49,063 nucleotides of DNA from Candidatus Paceibacterota bacterium (GCA_035452965.1 DAOTCE010000039.1:1-49063), one strand, 5' to 3'; shown: positions 1 to 7,696, numbered from the stretch's first letter. Numbers and translations: made by a program. Notes: a model not told the origin generated them from the letters alone.

Positions 1-523
1 GTTCCAAGGGGAGGGGATGGCCGCAAGGCCATCCTCTTACCCGGCGGGCACCACGCTTTTGCCCCCGACCAAAGGCTGGCCGTGAGGACCGATAGAACCG
101 GCCGAGGCGGCGGATGTGCGTTTTGGGTCGGCCAAAAAAGCGCCTGAAAAGACACTTCCCGGCCCGCCGAGGGCCGGGAAATCCGAAGCCCGAAGTCCGA
201 GATCCGAAGGAAATCCGAAATCCGAAATTCGAAGGACGAAGGGCTTTGGCGGTCCGTCTCTCCACACCGAGCCGGTGAGGCCGAGTGGTGAGAGGCTGAA
301 TTGGGGGCGGGAGGCGTCGTTGGCCAGGGCGCAAGCCCTGGGCAACGTTGGCGAACGCTGGGGGGCGAAGGAGGAAGGCGACCGCGGATGACGCGGATGA
401 CGCGGAAAGAGGAGCCCCTCTCCCTACCCTCTCCCCGCCGCGCGGGGAGAGGGGTGATTATGTTTCAGGGGACGTTACCCAGGGCGGCGCTGGCGCTGGC
501 CCTGGGCTATTGTCGGGTCGCTC
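1..523. other. Gene-free left edge rich in repeats
   Basis: I see no credible gene here. Open frames on both strands lack ribosome binding sites and consist of low-complexity translation. The stretch has a GGATGGCC-type hairpin at about 13-34, a GC palindrome at 156-180, a run of ATCCGAA-type micro-repeats (179-241) and a dispersed GC-stem repeat (385-536) that runs into the 3' end of the next gene. Confidence 0.6.
179..241. repeat. ATCCGAA-type micro-repeat tract
   Basis: The words GAAATCCGAA, GAAGTCCGA and GATCCGAA repeat with a 7-8 base period. Related tracts lie at 4616-4647 and 12919-12950, where they are inside coding sequences. They look like a host repeat family rather than a phage signal. 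Confidence 0.7.
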
Positions 524-536
524 CTACGGAGCTTGG
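385..536. repeat. Dispersed GC-stem repeat, copy 1
   Basis: A run of GCGGATGAC words is followed by a CCCTCTCC / GGAGAGGG stem and then a CCCAGGGC / GCCCTGGG stem. The same order of parts recurs at 6601-6780, 7511-7696 and 34844-34975, and partly at 5010-5060. It resembles a non-autonomous dispersed repeat of the host lineage. This copy overlaps the last codons of the minus-strand gene ending at 524. Confidence 0.65.
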
Positions 537-883
537 AAGTCCTTTGGTTGGAGGGCTGGTTCGTCTTCGGCGGCGGCTTCCCGGTCTGAAGCTGCCAGCC
601 TTCTGAGGTTCTTGTTCTTCCAGTAGTGGCTGATTGCTTTTGTTACCGCGTCCAGCCACTGGCGGTCAGAGAGCTGCTGCTCGATGACGCAGGTGGCGAA
701 GTACTTGACGCCGTTACGCTTCGGCTTGCCGAGGGGCTGGAGAAGTCTGGCTGCGACGAGCACGGCTATGTCGTCGACAGAGCAGCTTAAGAGAGCCGCC
801 GTTTGCTCGGAGGTGAGCCTGGCCGGCAGGCGGCGAACGTTGAGCGGGTCGAAGAATTTCCGCGCGGTTGATGGACTTAGCAT
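524..883 (-). CDS. Small DNA-binding protein, excisionase-like HTH
   Basis: This is a 119-residue protein of unknown exact role. Residues 20-45 (LTSEQTAALLSCSVDDIAVL) look like a helix-turn-helix, followed by a conserved segment LGKPKRNGVKYF. The start at 883 is chosen because AAAGG lies about 10 bases upstream and because homology to the protein at 41090-41419 begins near there. In element B that homologue sits between the integrase and the head genes. Here it is divergent from the early genes, 144 bp from the next start. The acidic C-terminal tail is partly made by a dispersed repeat. A regulator or excisionase is an inference from size and fold. Confidence 0.7.
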   Translation of the reverse strand: MLSPSTARKFFDPLNVRRLPARLTSEQTAALLSCSVDDIAVLVAARLLQPLGKPKRNGVKYFATCVIEQQLSDRQWLDAVTKAISHYWKNKNLRRLAASDREAAAEDEPALQPKDFQAP

Positions 884-1027
884 TTGTGTAACCTTTGTTT
901 TGATTTGTTGTGGCGGCCGGCGTGCGGAGAGCTCCGCATGTTGCGCCGGCCGCTCGGTCCGGAGTGTAAGCGGTGGGTTGGGGGCCGGCGTTGGTGCGGC
1001 TTGGACGCGGACGTGAGAAGGTGAGTC

Positions 1028-1318
1028 ATGATGGATGACGTTGAGAGAAGGTTGTTGAGAATCCTGAGTGCGAGCGCGAAGCAGCTCGCGGCCGTTGATC
1101 GCATTCTTGAGGGCGAGGCTGAGACTGGGCCGGAGCCACCGAAGGGGCCGTTGCTGATGATGATCAAGGACGCGGCGGAATTGCTCGGCGTCCACCGGGC
1201 CACGATCTGGCGGTTGGTGAAGGCGGGCCGGCTGGAGGGGGTAGAATTGTTAGGGGCGGTCCGCGTCCGGCGCGCGGATGTCGAGGCCCTGGCGGGCCAC
1301 GTTACGAGGGGCGGTTAG
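1028..1318 (+). CDS. Excisionase-family HTH protein
   Basis: This 96-residue protein has a C-terminal helix-turn-helix of the excisionase/MerR type: IKDAAELLGVHRATIWRLVK followed by a wing with VRVRRADVEAL (about residues 46-90). The N-terminal half carries an ILxAxxxQLAAVDRILEG helix that is also present in the homologue at 4309-4668. Such proteins usually bind DNA as regulators or recombination directionality factors. It starts at ATG 1028 just after a GAAGGTGAG sequence. Its 3' end overlaps that of the convergent RHH gene by 4 bases. Confidence 0.8.
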   Translation: MMDDVERRLLRILSASAKQLAAVDRILEGEAETGPEPPKGPLLMMIKDAAELLGVHRATIWRLVKAGRLEGVELLGAVRVRRADVEALAGHVTRGG

Positions 1319-1824
1319 TCCTCGGCGGGGGGATGGGCGGCGGCCCAGAGGGCACGGTGGAGCTGGAGCCACTCTTTGATGGCTTGCGGGAGGCCGATGT
1401 CGTAGCCGAGCTCCTTCGAGCGAAGATATTTGTGACGGAGGATCTCTTCGCGCTCGAGCATGAAGAAGCGCCAGAGCTTGCTGTTGGCGATTTCGCTGGA
1501 GGGCTCGGGGGCCGTGCCTTGGGCTTTCTCGTCTTCCTGCTGGCGAGCGAAGTCGTCCAGGGCAGGGATGGCGAGGAGCAGGAAGTCGTAAACCGCCTCC
1601 GTGAGGTCAAGGGGCTTGATCGGCTCCGGGCCTGGGGTGGATTGCGGCTCCAGGGGAGACGCGCCGTTCTTGCTGACGGCGTGCTTGGCGATGAGAGCCA
1701 TGAAGCGGCTGCGGGCCAGGCCGTAGGACTTGGCGCATTTGTCGATCTTGGCAAGCAGGTCCCTTTCGAGGGAGATGCAGACGGACGTATTCGTTGGCGA
1801 TCGCTCTTTCACGACGTTCCTCAT
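1315..1824 (-). CDS. Ribbon-helix-helix DNA-binding protein
   Basis: The 169-residue protein begins with a CopG/Arc-like ribbon-helix-helix: a short strand with TSVCISLERDLLAKIDKCAK followed by a second helix (about residues 13-45). The remaining helical region has no match I recognise. The ATG at 1824 has no upstream Shine-Dalgarno. A GTG four codons downstream is preceded by AGGA at good spacing and may be the true start. An inverted repeat at 1831-1845, immediately upstream, is a plausible autoregulatory operator. The gene is divergent from the early operon, so a repressor role (lysogeny or copy control) is a reasonable inference. Confidence 0.75.
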   Translation of the reverse strand: MRNVVKERSPTNTSVCISLERDLLAKIDKCAKSYGLARSRFMALIAKHAVSKNGASPLEPQSTPGPEPIKPLDLTEAVYDFLLLAIPALDDFARQQEDEKAQGTAPEPSSEIANSKLWRFFMLEREEILRHKYLRSKELGYDIGLPQAIKEWLQLHRALWAAAHPPAED

Positions 1825-1830
1825 GTTAAA

Positions 1831-1845
1831 CTGCCGGTTTGGCAG
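1831..1845. promoter_or_regulatory. Inverted-repeat operator upstream of RHH gene
   Basis: CTGCC-GGTTT-GGCAG is a perfect 5-bp inverted repeat with a 5-bp spacer, 7 bp upstream of the ATG at 1824. Ribbon-helix-helix proteins commonly bind such short palindromes. Autoregulation is inferred. Confidence 0.45.
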
Positions 1846-1891
1846 TGGTCAACAGCATAAAAGCGTAATATTTCTCAATAAAACAGGGGGG

Positions 1892-1921
1892 TTGACATGG
1901 GCCTTCACTCTCTGGTATTCT
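1892..1921 (+). promoter_or_regulatory. Sigma-70-like early promoter
   Basis: TTGACA at 1892-1897 is followed after 18 bases by TATTCT at 1916-1921. It points rightward to the genes starting at 2168. It lies in a 343-bp AT-richer gap (1825-2167) with no credible gene, next to the repressor-like gene, as expected of an early lytic promoter. Confidence 0.55.
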
Positions 1922-2167
1922 GCCGGGTAGCTGTGCGAAAAGCTACACGTCATAGTGCCATTGTCGTTGTGCCTTTTTTCCGACTGGACCGGGCATCCAA
2001 CTGCACACTGCCTTACCGCCCTGAACCCCTGATTATCTTCAAAAACGTCCCTATTACGTTCTATTACGGGAGAATATACGCGGATCGTGTGGATTTGGCA
2101 ATAGGCGTCACACGAATGTAACAGACCCATGAAACTTAGGCCGGCAGGGGCGTGAGCGGGCGCGCCG

Positions 2168-2425
2168 GTGAAAGAAGAGAGGAATACCCCAGTGAGCGTA
2201 AAGAAAAAGACACGTCAGTCCCAGCAGAGCGGGGACGATGAAATGATGAGCAGGCAGGAGCTGGCCGATTGGCTGAAGGTGTGTGTAGGGGCGATAGACC
2301 GTTACTGTCGAAAGGAAAAGCTGCCGTTCATCAAGGTTGGGCGGCGGGTGCTTTTTCGGCGGCGGGACGTCGAAAGATGGCTGGAGAAGCGATTGAAGAA
2401 CGGGGAGGGCGGCGGGGAGAAGTAG
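2168..2425 (+). CDS. Helix-turn-helix protein, excisionase-like
   Basis: An 85-residue basic protein with the pattern MSRQELADWLKVCVGAIDRY and IKVGRRVLFRRRDVERWL (residues 27-75), a classic excisionase/MerR-like HTH with wing. The start could be GTG 2168 or GTG 2192. The second has AGAGAGGA upstream at workable spacing. It is the first gene behind the TTGACA/TATTCT promoter and could be an early regulator or recombination directionality factor. Confidence 0.75.
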   Translation: MKEERNTPVSVKKKTRQSQQSGDDEMMSRQELADWLKVCVGAIDRYCRKEKLPFIKVGRRVLFRRRDVERWLEKRLKNGEGGGEK

Positions 2426-2456
2426 GCATTGAGCCGTGGGGGGGGGATGGATGGTG

Positions 2457-2488
2457 GGGCCCTCTCCTCGGGAAGGAGGAGAGGGCCC
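2457..2488. repeat. 13-bp GC hairpin after HTH gene
   Basis: GGGCCCTCTCCTC (2457-2469) pairs with 2476-2488 around the loop GGGAAG. No T-run follows, so it is not a canonical terminator. The CCCTCTCC core matches the dispersed GC-stem repeats elsewhere in the window. Confidence 0.6.
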
Positions 2489-2541
2489 GGCGCTTCTTTG
2501 GGGCGAGCCGGGGCTCCGGGGATTACATCGGAATAAGTGAC

Positions 2542-2904
2542 ATGAGAAGAAGAGCGAGAAAGACGGACGATTGGGAATACGAGTCCGAGGTCCACACGGC
2601 GTCGAGGTGGACGATGACGCACTTCAATGAGGGGTACTGGAGCATCATGGGACTGCTGAAAACGCCGTCCGATGGTTTCACACGGGATGAGGTGATGGGG
2701 GTCGCGCCGAAGGAGGAGGCGGAGCGGATCTGCGAGGCTCATAATGCCGAGGTCAAGGAGCTGCGGGAGATTCAGGCGGCGCTGCTGGCTGTGGTCAGGA
2801 AGCTTGCCAAGTCGTACGGGCCAGGCGGGGCTGTCAGCGAGCGGCTGTGGATGGAGGCGCGCGCGGCGCTGAATAAGGCGACGAGGGTGGGGCGTGACGC
2901 GTAA
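2542..2904 (+). CDS. Hypothetical early protein
   Basis: I do not recognise this 120-residue protein. It starts MRRRARKTDDWEYESEVHTA and has a helical C-terminal half (KEEAERICEAHNAEVKELRE). The ATG at 2542 is chosen because GGAATAAG lies upstream and because the longer frame to the left is only the shadow of the previous gene and a GC hairpin. It is followed at once by a palindrome at 2903-2919. The position in an early operon is the only functional clue. Confidence 0.55.
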   Translation: MRRRARKTDDWEYESEVHTASRWTMTHFNEGYWSIMGLLKTPSDGFTRDEVMGVAPKEEAERICEAHNAEVKELREIQAALLAVVRKLAKSYGPGGAVSERLWMEARAALNKATRVGRDA

Positions 2905-2919
2905 TACGCGGCGCGTATT
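2903..2919. promoter_or_regulatory. 17-bp perfect palindrome
   Basis: AATACGCG-G-CGCGTATT is a perfect inverted repeat beginning in the stop codon of the preceding gene. It could be a regulator binding site. There is no T-run for termination. The gap 2905-3374 otherwise holds only short repeats and one doubtful small frame. Confidence 0.4.
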
Positions 2920-3120
2920 GGCGGTGGATGGTCCGTACTGATTGATCGAAACATCGCGCGCAGCGCGGCGGCGCAAGGGTCTGGCGAGGGTGGGCGAGGA
3001 TTTGGTGAATTCTCGCAAAAAGCTGGCTAGTCATCCTGTGCGTTTAGTTCTCCATTTTTTGTCGCGTTTCGGCGCGGGTTCGGCTTCCGGGCGAGTCACA
3101 AGGAGAAACACTGAGTCCTC

Positions 3121-3150
3121 AGGAGTCATAAGGAGTCATAAGGAGTAATG
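3121..3150 (+). repeat. Tandem AGGAGTCATA repeats
   Basis: AGGAGTCATA, AGGAGTCATA and AGGAGTAATG follow one another with an exact 10-base period, so AGGAG (a Shine-Dalgarno core) occurs three times in a row. The last is directly before an ATG at 3148. This may be a micro-repeat of the same type as others here, or a tandem ribosome-binding array. Confidence 0.5.
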
Positions 3151-3363
3151 CCCGGGATTTTGGCCCGTACCCGGGGGCGGGTCGGGTTGGCGGAGAGGTG
3201 GCCTTATTGTCTCCGCGTGCGCACGAGCAGAACAAATTCGGCGACACGGAAGAAGCGGCAAGGTCTGAGGCGGACCGGTCGAAGCAGCAGTCTGCGAGCG
3301 GAGAGCCTTGATGGGCTCAGGGCTGGTAAGAGGAGCGAGGGAGGAAAGGGGTTGGATGGTTAG
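3148..3363 (+). CDS. Doubtful small basic ORF
   Basis: A 71-codon frame begins at ATG 3148 right behind AGGAG. The product is arginine-rich (for example TRKKRQGLRRTGRSSS) and matches nothing I know. The spacing of 2 bases between AGGAG and ATG is too short, and the composition looks like random GC-rich sequence. I list it only because of the tandem AGGAG motif. Confidence 0.15.
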   Translation: MPGILARTRGRVGLAERWPYCLRVRTSRTNSATRKKRQGLRRTGRSSSLRAESLDGLRAGKRSEGGKGLDG

Positions 3364-3374
3364 GAGCCGATGGA

Positions 3375-4160
3375 ATGAAGAGCGCTCCTCCCAACGGGGA
3401 TTCAGTCCGGGTCGCGCAGGCATCGCCAAAGGTGTTGGCGGTAGTTGCCAAGGCGACTGCGGAGATGGGAGCGGCGGCAGGGGCGGCGGGAGCGGCGCCG
3501 GGCGAGACGTTGATCGGGGCCTGGTTTGTGTACTGGTCGGCGGGTGGCGGCGTGCGGGTGGCGAACGGGTGCGGGTGCTGCGGCAGCCAGGAAGTGGTGG
3601 CGGCGCTGGCCGTGATGGGGGATAAGCTCGGGGAGGTGGCCAAGGGGAATTGCGAGCTGCGGAAGGATGCGGACAGGTTGCAGGTGGAAAACGACGAGCT
3701 GCGCGGGAAGCTGGCGGACCGATTCTTCGATTTTGCGCTGGAGGTCAGGAAGGATGATTTCTGGAGGTTCGCGGTGATCATGGCGCTGGGGAACCGGAAG
3801 GCGGCAGCAGAGCACTTGGAAGTGGCCGAGCGGAGTTTCTACGGGCAGATCGATCGGTGGAAAGGGGAGCGGGCGCAGGGTTACCAGACAATGCTGCGCC
3901 TGATCGCCTGGCGCAAGAAGGCGGGGCGGTGCAAGAAGTTGCAATTGCCGGATTCGATCGCGTCCGGGGGAACGGACGGGAAACCGGAGAACCCGGAGAC
4001 GCTGGGGCAGGTGCTGGAACTGATCAAGGGCGCGGAGAACGTGGACTATCCGAGGCTGCTGGTGATGATGTTGTCGCTGCTGCGGATGCAGAACCCGAAG
4101 AACTGGGCCAAGGTGCGGGACGAGCTGGTGGAGGTGATCGGGGCGGAGCTTTCGCAATAA
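3375..4160 (+). CDS. Fis-type HTH and coiled-coil protein
   Basis: A 261-residue protein with an alanine/glycine-rich N-terminal part (containing GCGCCGSQ), a coiled-coil stretch (KDADRLQVENDELRGKLADR, about 96-115) and then MALGNRKAAAEHLEVAERSF (about 135-155). The last segment resembles the Fis/NtrC C-terminal DNA-binding helix-turn-helix (GNxxxAAxxLxxxxxTxY). The C-terminal region is helical. ATG 3375 follows TAGGAG at 3361-3366 with good spacing. It is probably an early transcription factor. I see no homologue in element B. Confidence 0.6.
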   Translation: MKSAPPNGDSVRVAQASPKVLAVVAKATAEMGAAAGAAGAAPGETLIGAWFVYWSAGGGVRVANGCGCCGSQEVVAALAVMGDKLGEVAKGNCELRKDADRLQVENDELRGKLADRFFDFALEVRKDDFWRFAVIMALGNRKAAAEHLEVAERSFYGQIDRWKGERAQGYQTMLRLIAWRKKAGRCKKLQLPDSIASGGTDGKPENPETLGQVLELIKGAENVDYPRLLVMMLSLLRMQNPKNWAKVRDELVEVIGAELSQ

Positions 4161-4308
4161 TTGCCGCAACTGCCGAAAAAGTTGCAATTGCCTGTGATAC
4201 AGGGAGTAACGCGAGGTTGCTCCCTCTTTTTATGCCCTAATTCGGCAATTTTCCGGACTGGTAGGGTGACGAGACAGTCTCGCCACGCTGGAAAAACAAG
4301 AACGGAAA

Positions 4309-4668
4309 ATGGCAGCGAATCTTAAGAATCCGAACGAGCGCCTGATGCGGTTTTTGCAGGCGACGCCGGAGCAGCAGGCGGCGATTGACCGAATCCTTGA
4401 CGGAAGAATCCCGGTGGAGCCGGAGCCGCCGAAGGGACCGCTGTTGATGCTGATCAAGGATGCGGCGGCATTGCTCGGCGTCCACCGGGTCACCATCTGG
4501 CGGTTGGTGAGAGCGGGGCGGCTTGAGCCGGTGGAGTTGCTGGGGTCGGTGCGGGTTCGGCGCGCCGATGTCGAGGCCATCGCGGGCACGAAGGAGGCGC
4601 CCGCTGGCGCGGGAGGTCCGAAGTCCGAAGTCCGAGGCCCGAAAACAAAGGGGGAAGCGCCGGAATGA
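4309..4668 (+). CDS. Excisionase-family HTH protein, second copy
   Basis: This is a paralogue of the protein at 1028-1318: residues 48-92 carry IKDAAALLGVHRVTIWRLVR and VRVRRADVEAI. The N-terminal part repeats the LQATPEQQAAIDRILDG helix. The C-terminal 25 residues are encoded by a GTCCGAAGTCCGA micro-repeat (4616-4647), so the end is probably a recent extension. It overlaps the next start by ATGA. Two paralogues in one early region suggest either separate operators or separate regulatory and excision roles (inference). Confidence 0.75.
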   Translation: MAANLKNPNERLMRFLQATPEQQAAIDRILDGRIPVEPEPPKGPLLMLIKDAAALLGVHRVTIWRLVRAGRLEPVELLGSVRVRRADVEAIAGTKEAPAGAGGPKSEVRGPKTKGEAPE

Positions 4669-5096
4669 GAACCACGAAGACGGATTTGCGGGTGGTGCGG
4701 TGCGCGGAGCGGTTGGCCATGGACGAGAAGCTGGTGGCGGAGGCGATCAAGGCTGTGATTGAAGCGGGGATCGTGTTTCTGACGCGGAAGGGGCTGGCCG
4801 TGTTGCTGAAGGCCTCGGTTCGGACGGTGGATGAGATGGTAGCAAACAACGAACTGAGGGTGATGCGTCCGGGCGGCGTGCTGGTGCGTTTTTATCTGCC
4901 GCATGTGGTCGAGGATTTGGAGAAGGCGGCCGGTAAGCGGCTGGAGAGGTTGAAAGTGACCAGTGGCCAGTGGCCAGTGAACAGTAGCGGGGAAAAGGCA
5001 GGGAGCACCTCACCCAACCCTCTCCTCAAAGCGGAGAGGGTGCCTACGGCCGGCGCGCAGGGGACTGCACGCCGTACCAACGGGAGGAAATCGTGA
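4665..5096 (+). CDS. HTH DNA-binding protein with repeat-derived tail
   Basis: A 143-residue protein whose core FLTRKGLAVLLKASVRTVDE and following MRPGGVLVRFYLPHVVEDLE (about 38-90) form an excisionase-like HTH plus wing. It corresponds in position to the 79-residue protein at 29100-29339 in element B. From about residue 97 the sequence comes from a CCAGTGGCCAGTGG micro-repeat and a GC-stem repeat (4957-5060), so the last third is likely non-conserved filler. It overlaps both neighbours by 4 bases, which suggests translational coupling. Confidence 0.7.
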   Translation: MRTTKTDLRVVRCAERLAMDEKLVAEAIKAVIEAGIVFLTRKGLAVLLKASVRTVDEMVANNELRVMRPGGVLVRFYLPHVVEDLEKAAGKRLERLKVTSGQWPVNSSGEKAGSTSPNPLLKAERVPTAGAQGTARRTNGRKS

Positions 5097-5797
5097 ATAG
5101 CAGGGAGAAAGGCAAAAGGGGCGAGCGGCAGTGGCGCGATGTGCTGGACGCCAACGGTTACCCGGCTAGACGGGGACAGCAGTTCAGCGGCGCCCCGGAT
5201 AGCCCAGATGTGATTTGTGATGCGCTGCCGTGGGCGCATTTCGAGGTGAAGCTGTGCGAGCGGTTGGATCTGTACGCCGCGATGGACCAGGCCCGGCGCG
5301 ACTGCGGCGGGCGGGCGCCGTTCGTGGCACACCGCCGGAATCATTGGCCGTGGCTGGTGACGATGGAGGCGGAGCGCTTTTACCGGCTGCTGAACAGGGA
5401 CATGACCGGCGACTGGGCGGAGCGGATGGGTGCCGGAGCACCGGAGGCCGCGTTGGCCGGGCTGGCCGGGTTGCTATGGGAGGTCGAGGAGACCAAGCGG
5501 CTGACTATCCATGAAAGGGTGGCCAATGCGAAGCGACGGGGGGCCGGGCGGCCAGCGGTGATTGCCCACCGTCGCGCGGTGGAGCCTCCTGCCGAAGCCG
5601 GTCCGTGGCTGATCACGATGGAAGCGGAGACGTTCTTCCGATTGCTCAGAGGAGATTCGCTCGCTGGGGGATCGAGCAGCACCGGCAAGACACAAGGATT
5701 TTGGTGGCGGCGCTCAGCGGAGCCCCAGGCGGGGCTGTCGCGGGCGCCCTACCGGAAGCAGAAACAAGAGAAACCAACAATGAATCCCGCGCTCTGA
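5093..5797 (+). CDS. PD-(D/E)XK nuclease with degenerate second domain
   Basis: A 234-residue protein. The first domain has the resolvase-like order E11 (GERQW), D39 (SPDV) and E51-V-K53 (FEVKL), then an alpha-helical QARRDCGG and VAHRRNHWPWLV. About residues 128-188 repeat the second half of this fold (WEVEETKRLTIHERVANAKR, IAHRR, WLITMEAETFFRLL), but E-x-K has become E-x-E. The protein at 29336-29947 has the same two-part layout. It starts with GTG coupled to the previous stop. The role is probably Holliday junction or branched-DNA cleavage (inference). The C-terminal end is repeat-like. Confidence 0.75.
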   Translation: MNSREKGKRGERQWRDVLDANGYPARRGQQFSGAPDSPDVICDALPWAHFEVKLCERLDLYAAMDQARRDCGGRAPFVAHRRNHWPWLVTMEAERFYRLLNRDMTGDWAERMGAGAPEAALAGLAGLLWEVEETKRLTIHERVANAKRRGAGRPAVIAHRRAVEPPAEAGPWLITMEAETFFRLLRGDSLAGGSSSTGKTQGFWWRRSAEPQAGLSRAPYRKQKQEKPTMNPAL

Positions 5798-5825
5798 CGG
5801 GCGCGGTTCCAGAAGAACGAAACGT

Positions 5826-6575
5826 ATGATCATCAAAGGAAACAACAGCAAGTTCGAGGCTTGCCCGGAATACACGGGCAAGGGTGTGTGTGTGGACGCG
5901 ACGCCGCTGCGCAAGCAGCAGAGTCAATTTGGCGAGCGCGACGTGTTCAAGCTCGTGTTCGAGGTGGACCTGCTCAAGACGGACGGCAGCCGTTACTGCG
6001 TCTGGTCTAAGAACTTTACGCCTTCGACCAATGAGAAGGCGAATTTCCGGAAGTTCGTCCGTGGGTGGTTCGGGCGCGATTTGACCCGGGCGGAGCTGGA
6101 GGACTTCGACACGGAGTGCCTGATCGGCAAGCCGGCCCAGCTCGTGGTGGTGCAGGAGCACAAGGACGGCGAGACGTACGCCAACATCGTCGCCTGCACT
6201 CCGGACAAGTCGGGCGAGCCGCTGAAGCCCAGCGGGAAGTATGTCCGCGTGAAGGATCGTCCGCCCAGGGACAGTGGTCAGAGGTCAGAGGGCGGAGGTC
6301 AGAGCGGGTACAGGCGGGCGGAGCAGCCGGGGTCAGAGGTCGGAGGTCAGAGGCCAGAGGTCAGTGATCATGCGGCGGTGAAGATCCACGTGGGGCGCTG
6401 CAAGGGGCTTGAACTGCGCGACCTGGCGCCCGAGCAGGTGCAGGCGCTGGTCGAGAAGTGGCTGCCGACGGCGAAGGCGAATGCCAAGCCGACGGCGGAT
6501 GACAGGCGGCTCATGGCCGCGTTGGAGTGGTGGGCCGCCGCGCGCGAGAGGGAGGAGGATGACGTCGCGTTCTAG
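5826..6575 (+). CDS. SSB-like ssDNA-binding protein
   Basis: A 249-residue protein with a beta-rich N-terminal domain (VFKLVFEVDLLKTDGSRYCV ... YANIVACTPDKSG, about 1-140) that fits an OB-fold phage ssDNA-binding protein. A linker follows, then a C-terminal tip ending EEDDVAF, like the acidic aromatic tip of SSB that recruits partners. The linker at about residues 150-180 is encoded by a GGTCAGAGG micro-repeat (6280-6366). The gene in the same place in element B (29955-30581) also ends in an acidic aromatic tip. Assignment rests on tip, context and size, not on a clear motif. Confidence 0.65.
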   Translation: MIIKGNNSKFEACPEYTGKGVCVDATPLRKQQSQFGERDVFKLVFEVDLLKTDGSRYCVWSKNFTPSTNEKANFRKFVRGWFGRDLTRAELEDFDTECLIGKPAQLVVVQEHKDGETYANIVACTPDKSGEPLKPSGKYVRVKDRPPRDSGQRSEGGGQSGYRRAEQPGSEVGGQRPEVSDHAAVKIHVGRCKGLELRDLAPEQVQALVEKWLPTAKANAKPTADDRRLMAALEWWAAAREREEDDVAF

Positions 6576-6600
6576 GCGCGCGCGGAAATCCGAAAGTGAA

Positions 6601-6780
6601 CCACCGATGAACACGGATTTGCACAGATCCCTCACCCCAGCCCTCTCCCCCGCGACGGGGGAGAGGGAGGATGTTCTTTCGGGGGCGTTACCCAGGGCGG
6701 CGGCCGTGGCCGGCCTTGCCCTGGGCTGATTTAACCTTGCCCTTTCAGGGCTGCAGAATGAGCCGACTGACGTCGGCTGA
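6601..6780. repeat. Dispersed GC-stem repeat, copy 2
   Basis: Order of parts: GATGAACACGGATT, CCCTCTCCCCC / GGGGGAGAGGG stem, TGTTCTTTCGGGGGC, CCAGGGC / GCCCTGGG stem, then GCCCTTTCAGGGC. It fills the gap between the SSB-like and exonuclease genes. Confidence 0.7.
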
Positions 6781-6831
6781 GTGAGAGGGAGAAGACGGAC
6801 CGTTCGGCGAACGGTCCCTACCTAACAAAAT

Positions 6832-7506
6832 ATGAAGACGATCTATTTCGATACTGAGACAGGGCCGCTGCCGGAGGCGGAGCTGGCGGTCATGGTGCCG
6901 CCGTTTGACCCGGCCGAGGTCAAGGTGGGCAATTTGAAGGACCCGGACAAAATCGCGGCCAAGCTGGCCGAGGCCGAGGCGGCGCATCGGCGCGAGTTCG
7001 TCGAGCGCGCGGCGCTGGACCCGCTCACGGGGCGGGTGGTGGCGATCGGTTTGCTGTTTGAGGACAGCGAGTTGGCCGTGATCGGCCATGACGATGAGGC
7101 GGCGACGCTGCGGGAGTTCTGGGAGGTGTGCCGGGGCGAGATGGGACGCATCAACCGGATGATCGGCTTCAATACGCGGTTGTTCGATTTGCCGTTCCTG
7201 ATCCGGCGCTCGTTCAAGCATCGCGTCCAAGTGCCGTACGGAATTCGGCGCGGGCGGTACTGGGGCGACGAGATGGTGGACTTGCGCGAGGAGTGGCAAC
7301 TGGGGGACCGCCAGGCGCGGGGTTCGCTGGACACCATCGCTAAGCACCTTGGCGTTGGTCAGAAAAACGGCCACGGGGAGGATTTCGCCCGGCTGTGGCA
7401 GACGGACCGCGAGAAGGCGCTGGCCTACTTGCGGAATGATCTGGAGCTGACGGGCCGGATTGCCGAGGCGCTGGGCGTGGTCGAGTCCCCGGCGGTGACT
7501 TACTGA
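6832..7506 (+). CDS. DnaQ-like 3'-5' exonuclease
   Basis: A 224-residue RNase H-fold exonuclease of the DEDDy type: D7-T-E9 (YFDTETG), the second motif IGFNTRLFDLPFL with its aspartate, and YLRNDLELTGRI, where Y is followed four residues later by D. The family degrades DNA 3'-5' and often proofreads or processes ends. It stands between repeat copies 2 and 3, with no strong ribosome binding site (CTAACAAAAT upstream). Element B has no counterpart in the window, so it is part of the variable DNA-processing set. Confidence 0.85.
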   Translation: MKTIYFDTETGPLPEAELAVMVPPFDPAEVKVGNLKDPDKIAAKLAEAEAAHRREFVERAALDPLTGRVVAIGLLFEDSELAVIGHDDEAATLREFWEVCRGEMGRINRMIGFNTRLFDLPFLIRRSFKHRVQVPYGIRRGRYWGDEMVDLREEWQLGDRQARGSLDTIAKHLGVGQKNGHGEDFARLWQTDREKALAYLRNDLELTGRIAEALGVVESPAVTY

Positions 7507-7510
7507 GGGT

Positions 7511-7696
7511 TTAACCACAGATGAACACGGATTCGCACAGACGCCCCTCACCCCCGGCCCCTCTCCCCATCGAATGGGGAGAGGGGAGATGTTCTTTTTC
7601 GCTGGTTAACCCGGGGTGGCGGCCTGGCGGCCTTACCCCGGGCTACCGTCTTGAACCCCGCTGGGGTTCTCAAATTGGGCCGACGAGCGTCGGCAT
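7511..7696. repeat. Dispersed GC-stem repeat, copy 3
   Basis: Begins TTAACCACAGATGAACACGG right after the exonuclease stop. It then has a CCCCTCTCCCC / GGGGAGAGGGG stem, CCCGGGGTGG / CCCCGGG stem, and ends GGGCCGACGAGCGTCGG. It has the same layout as copy 2. Confidence 0.7.

Noticed and set aside
1897..2121. A 74-codon frame behind the early promoter
   Set aside because: The start lies inside the promoter (between -35 and -10), so it could not be translated from that transcript. No homologue or ribosome binding site is seen.
2457..2488. Rho-independent terminator after the HTH gene
   Set aside because: The stem is strong but followed by GGCGCTTCTTT, not a T-run, and the sequence belongs to the dispersed CCCTCTCC repeat family.
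3121..3150. CRISPR array
   Set aside because: The 10-base units are contiguous without spacers, and no Cas genes are present. The Cas4-like proteins at 7713 and 30639 are phage-type nucleases.
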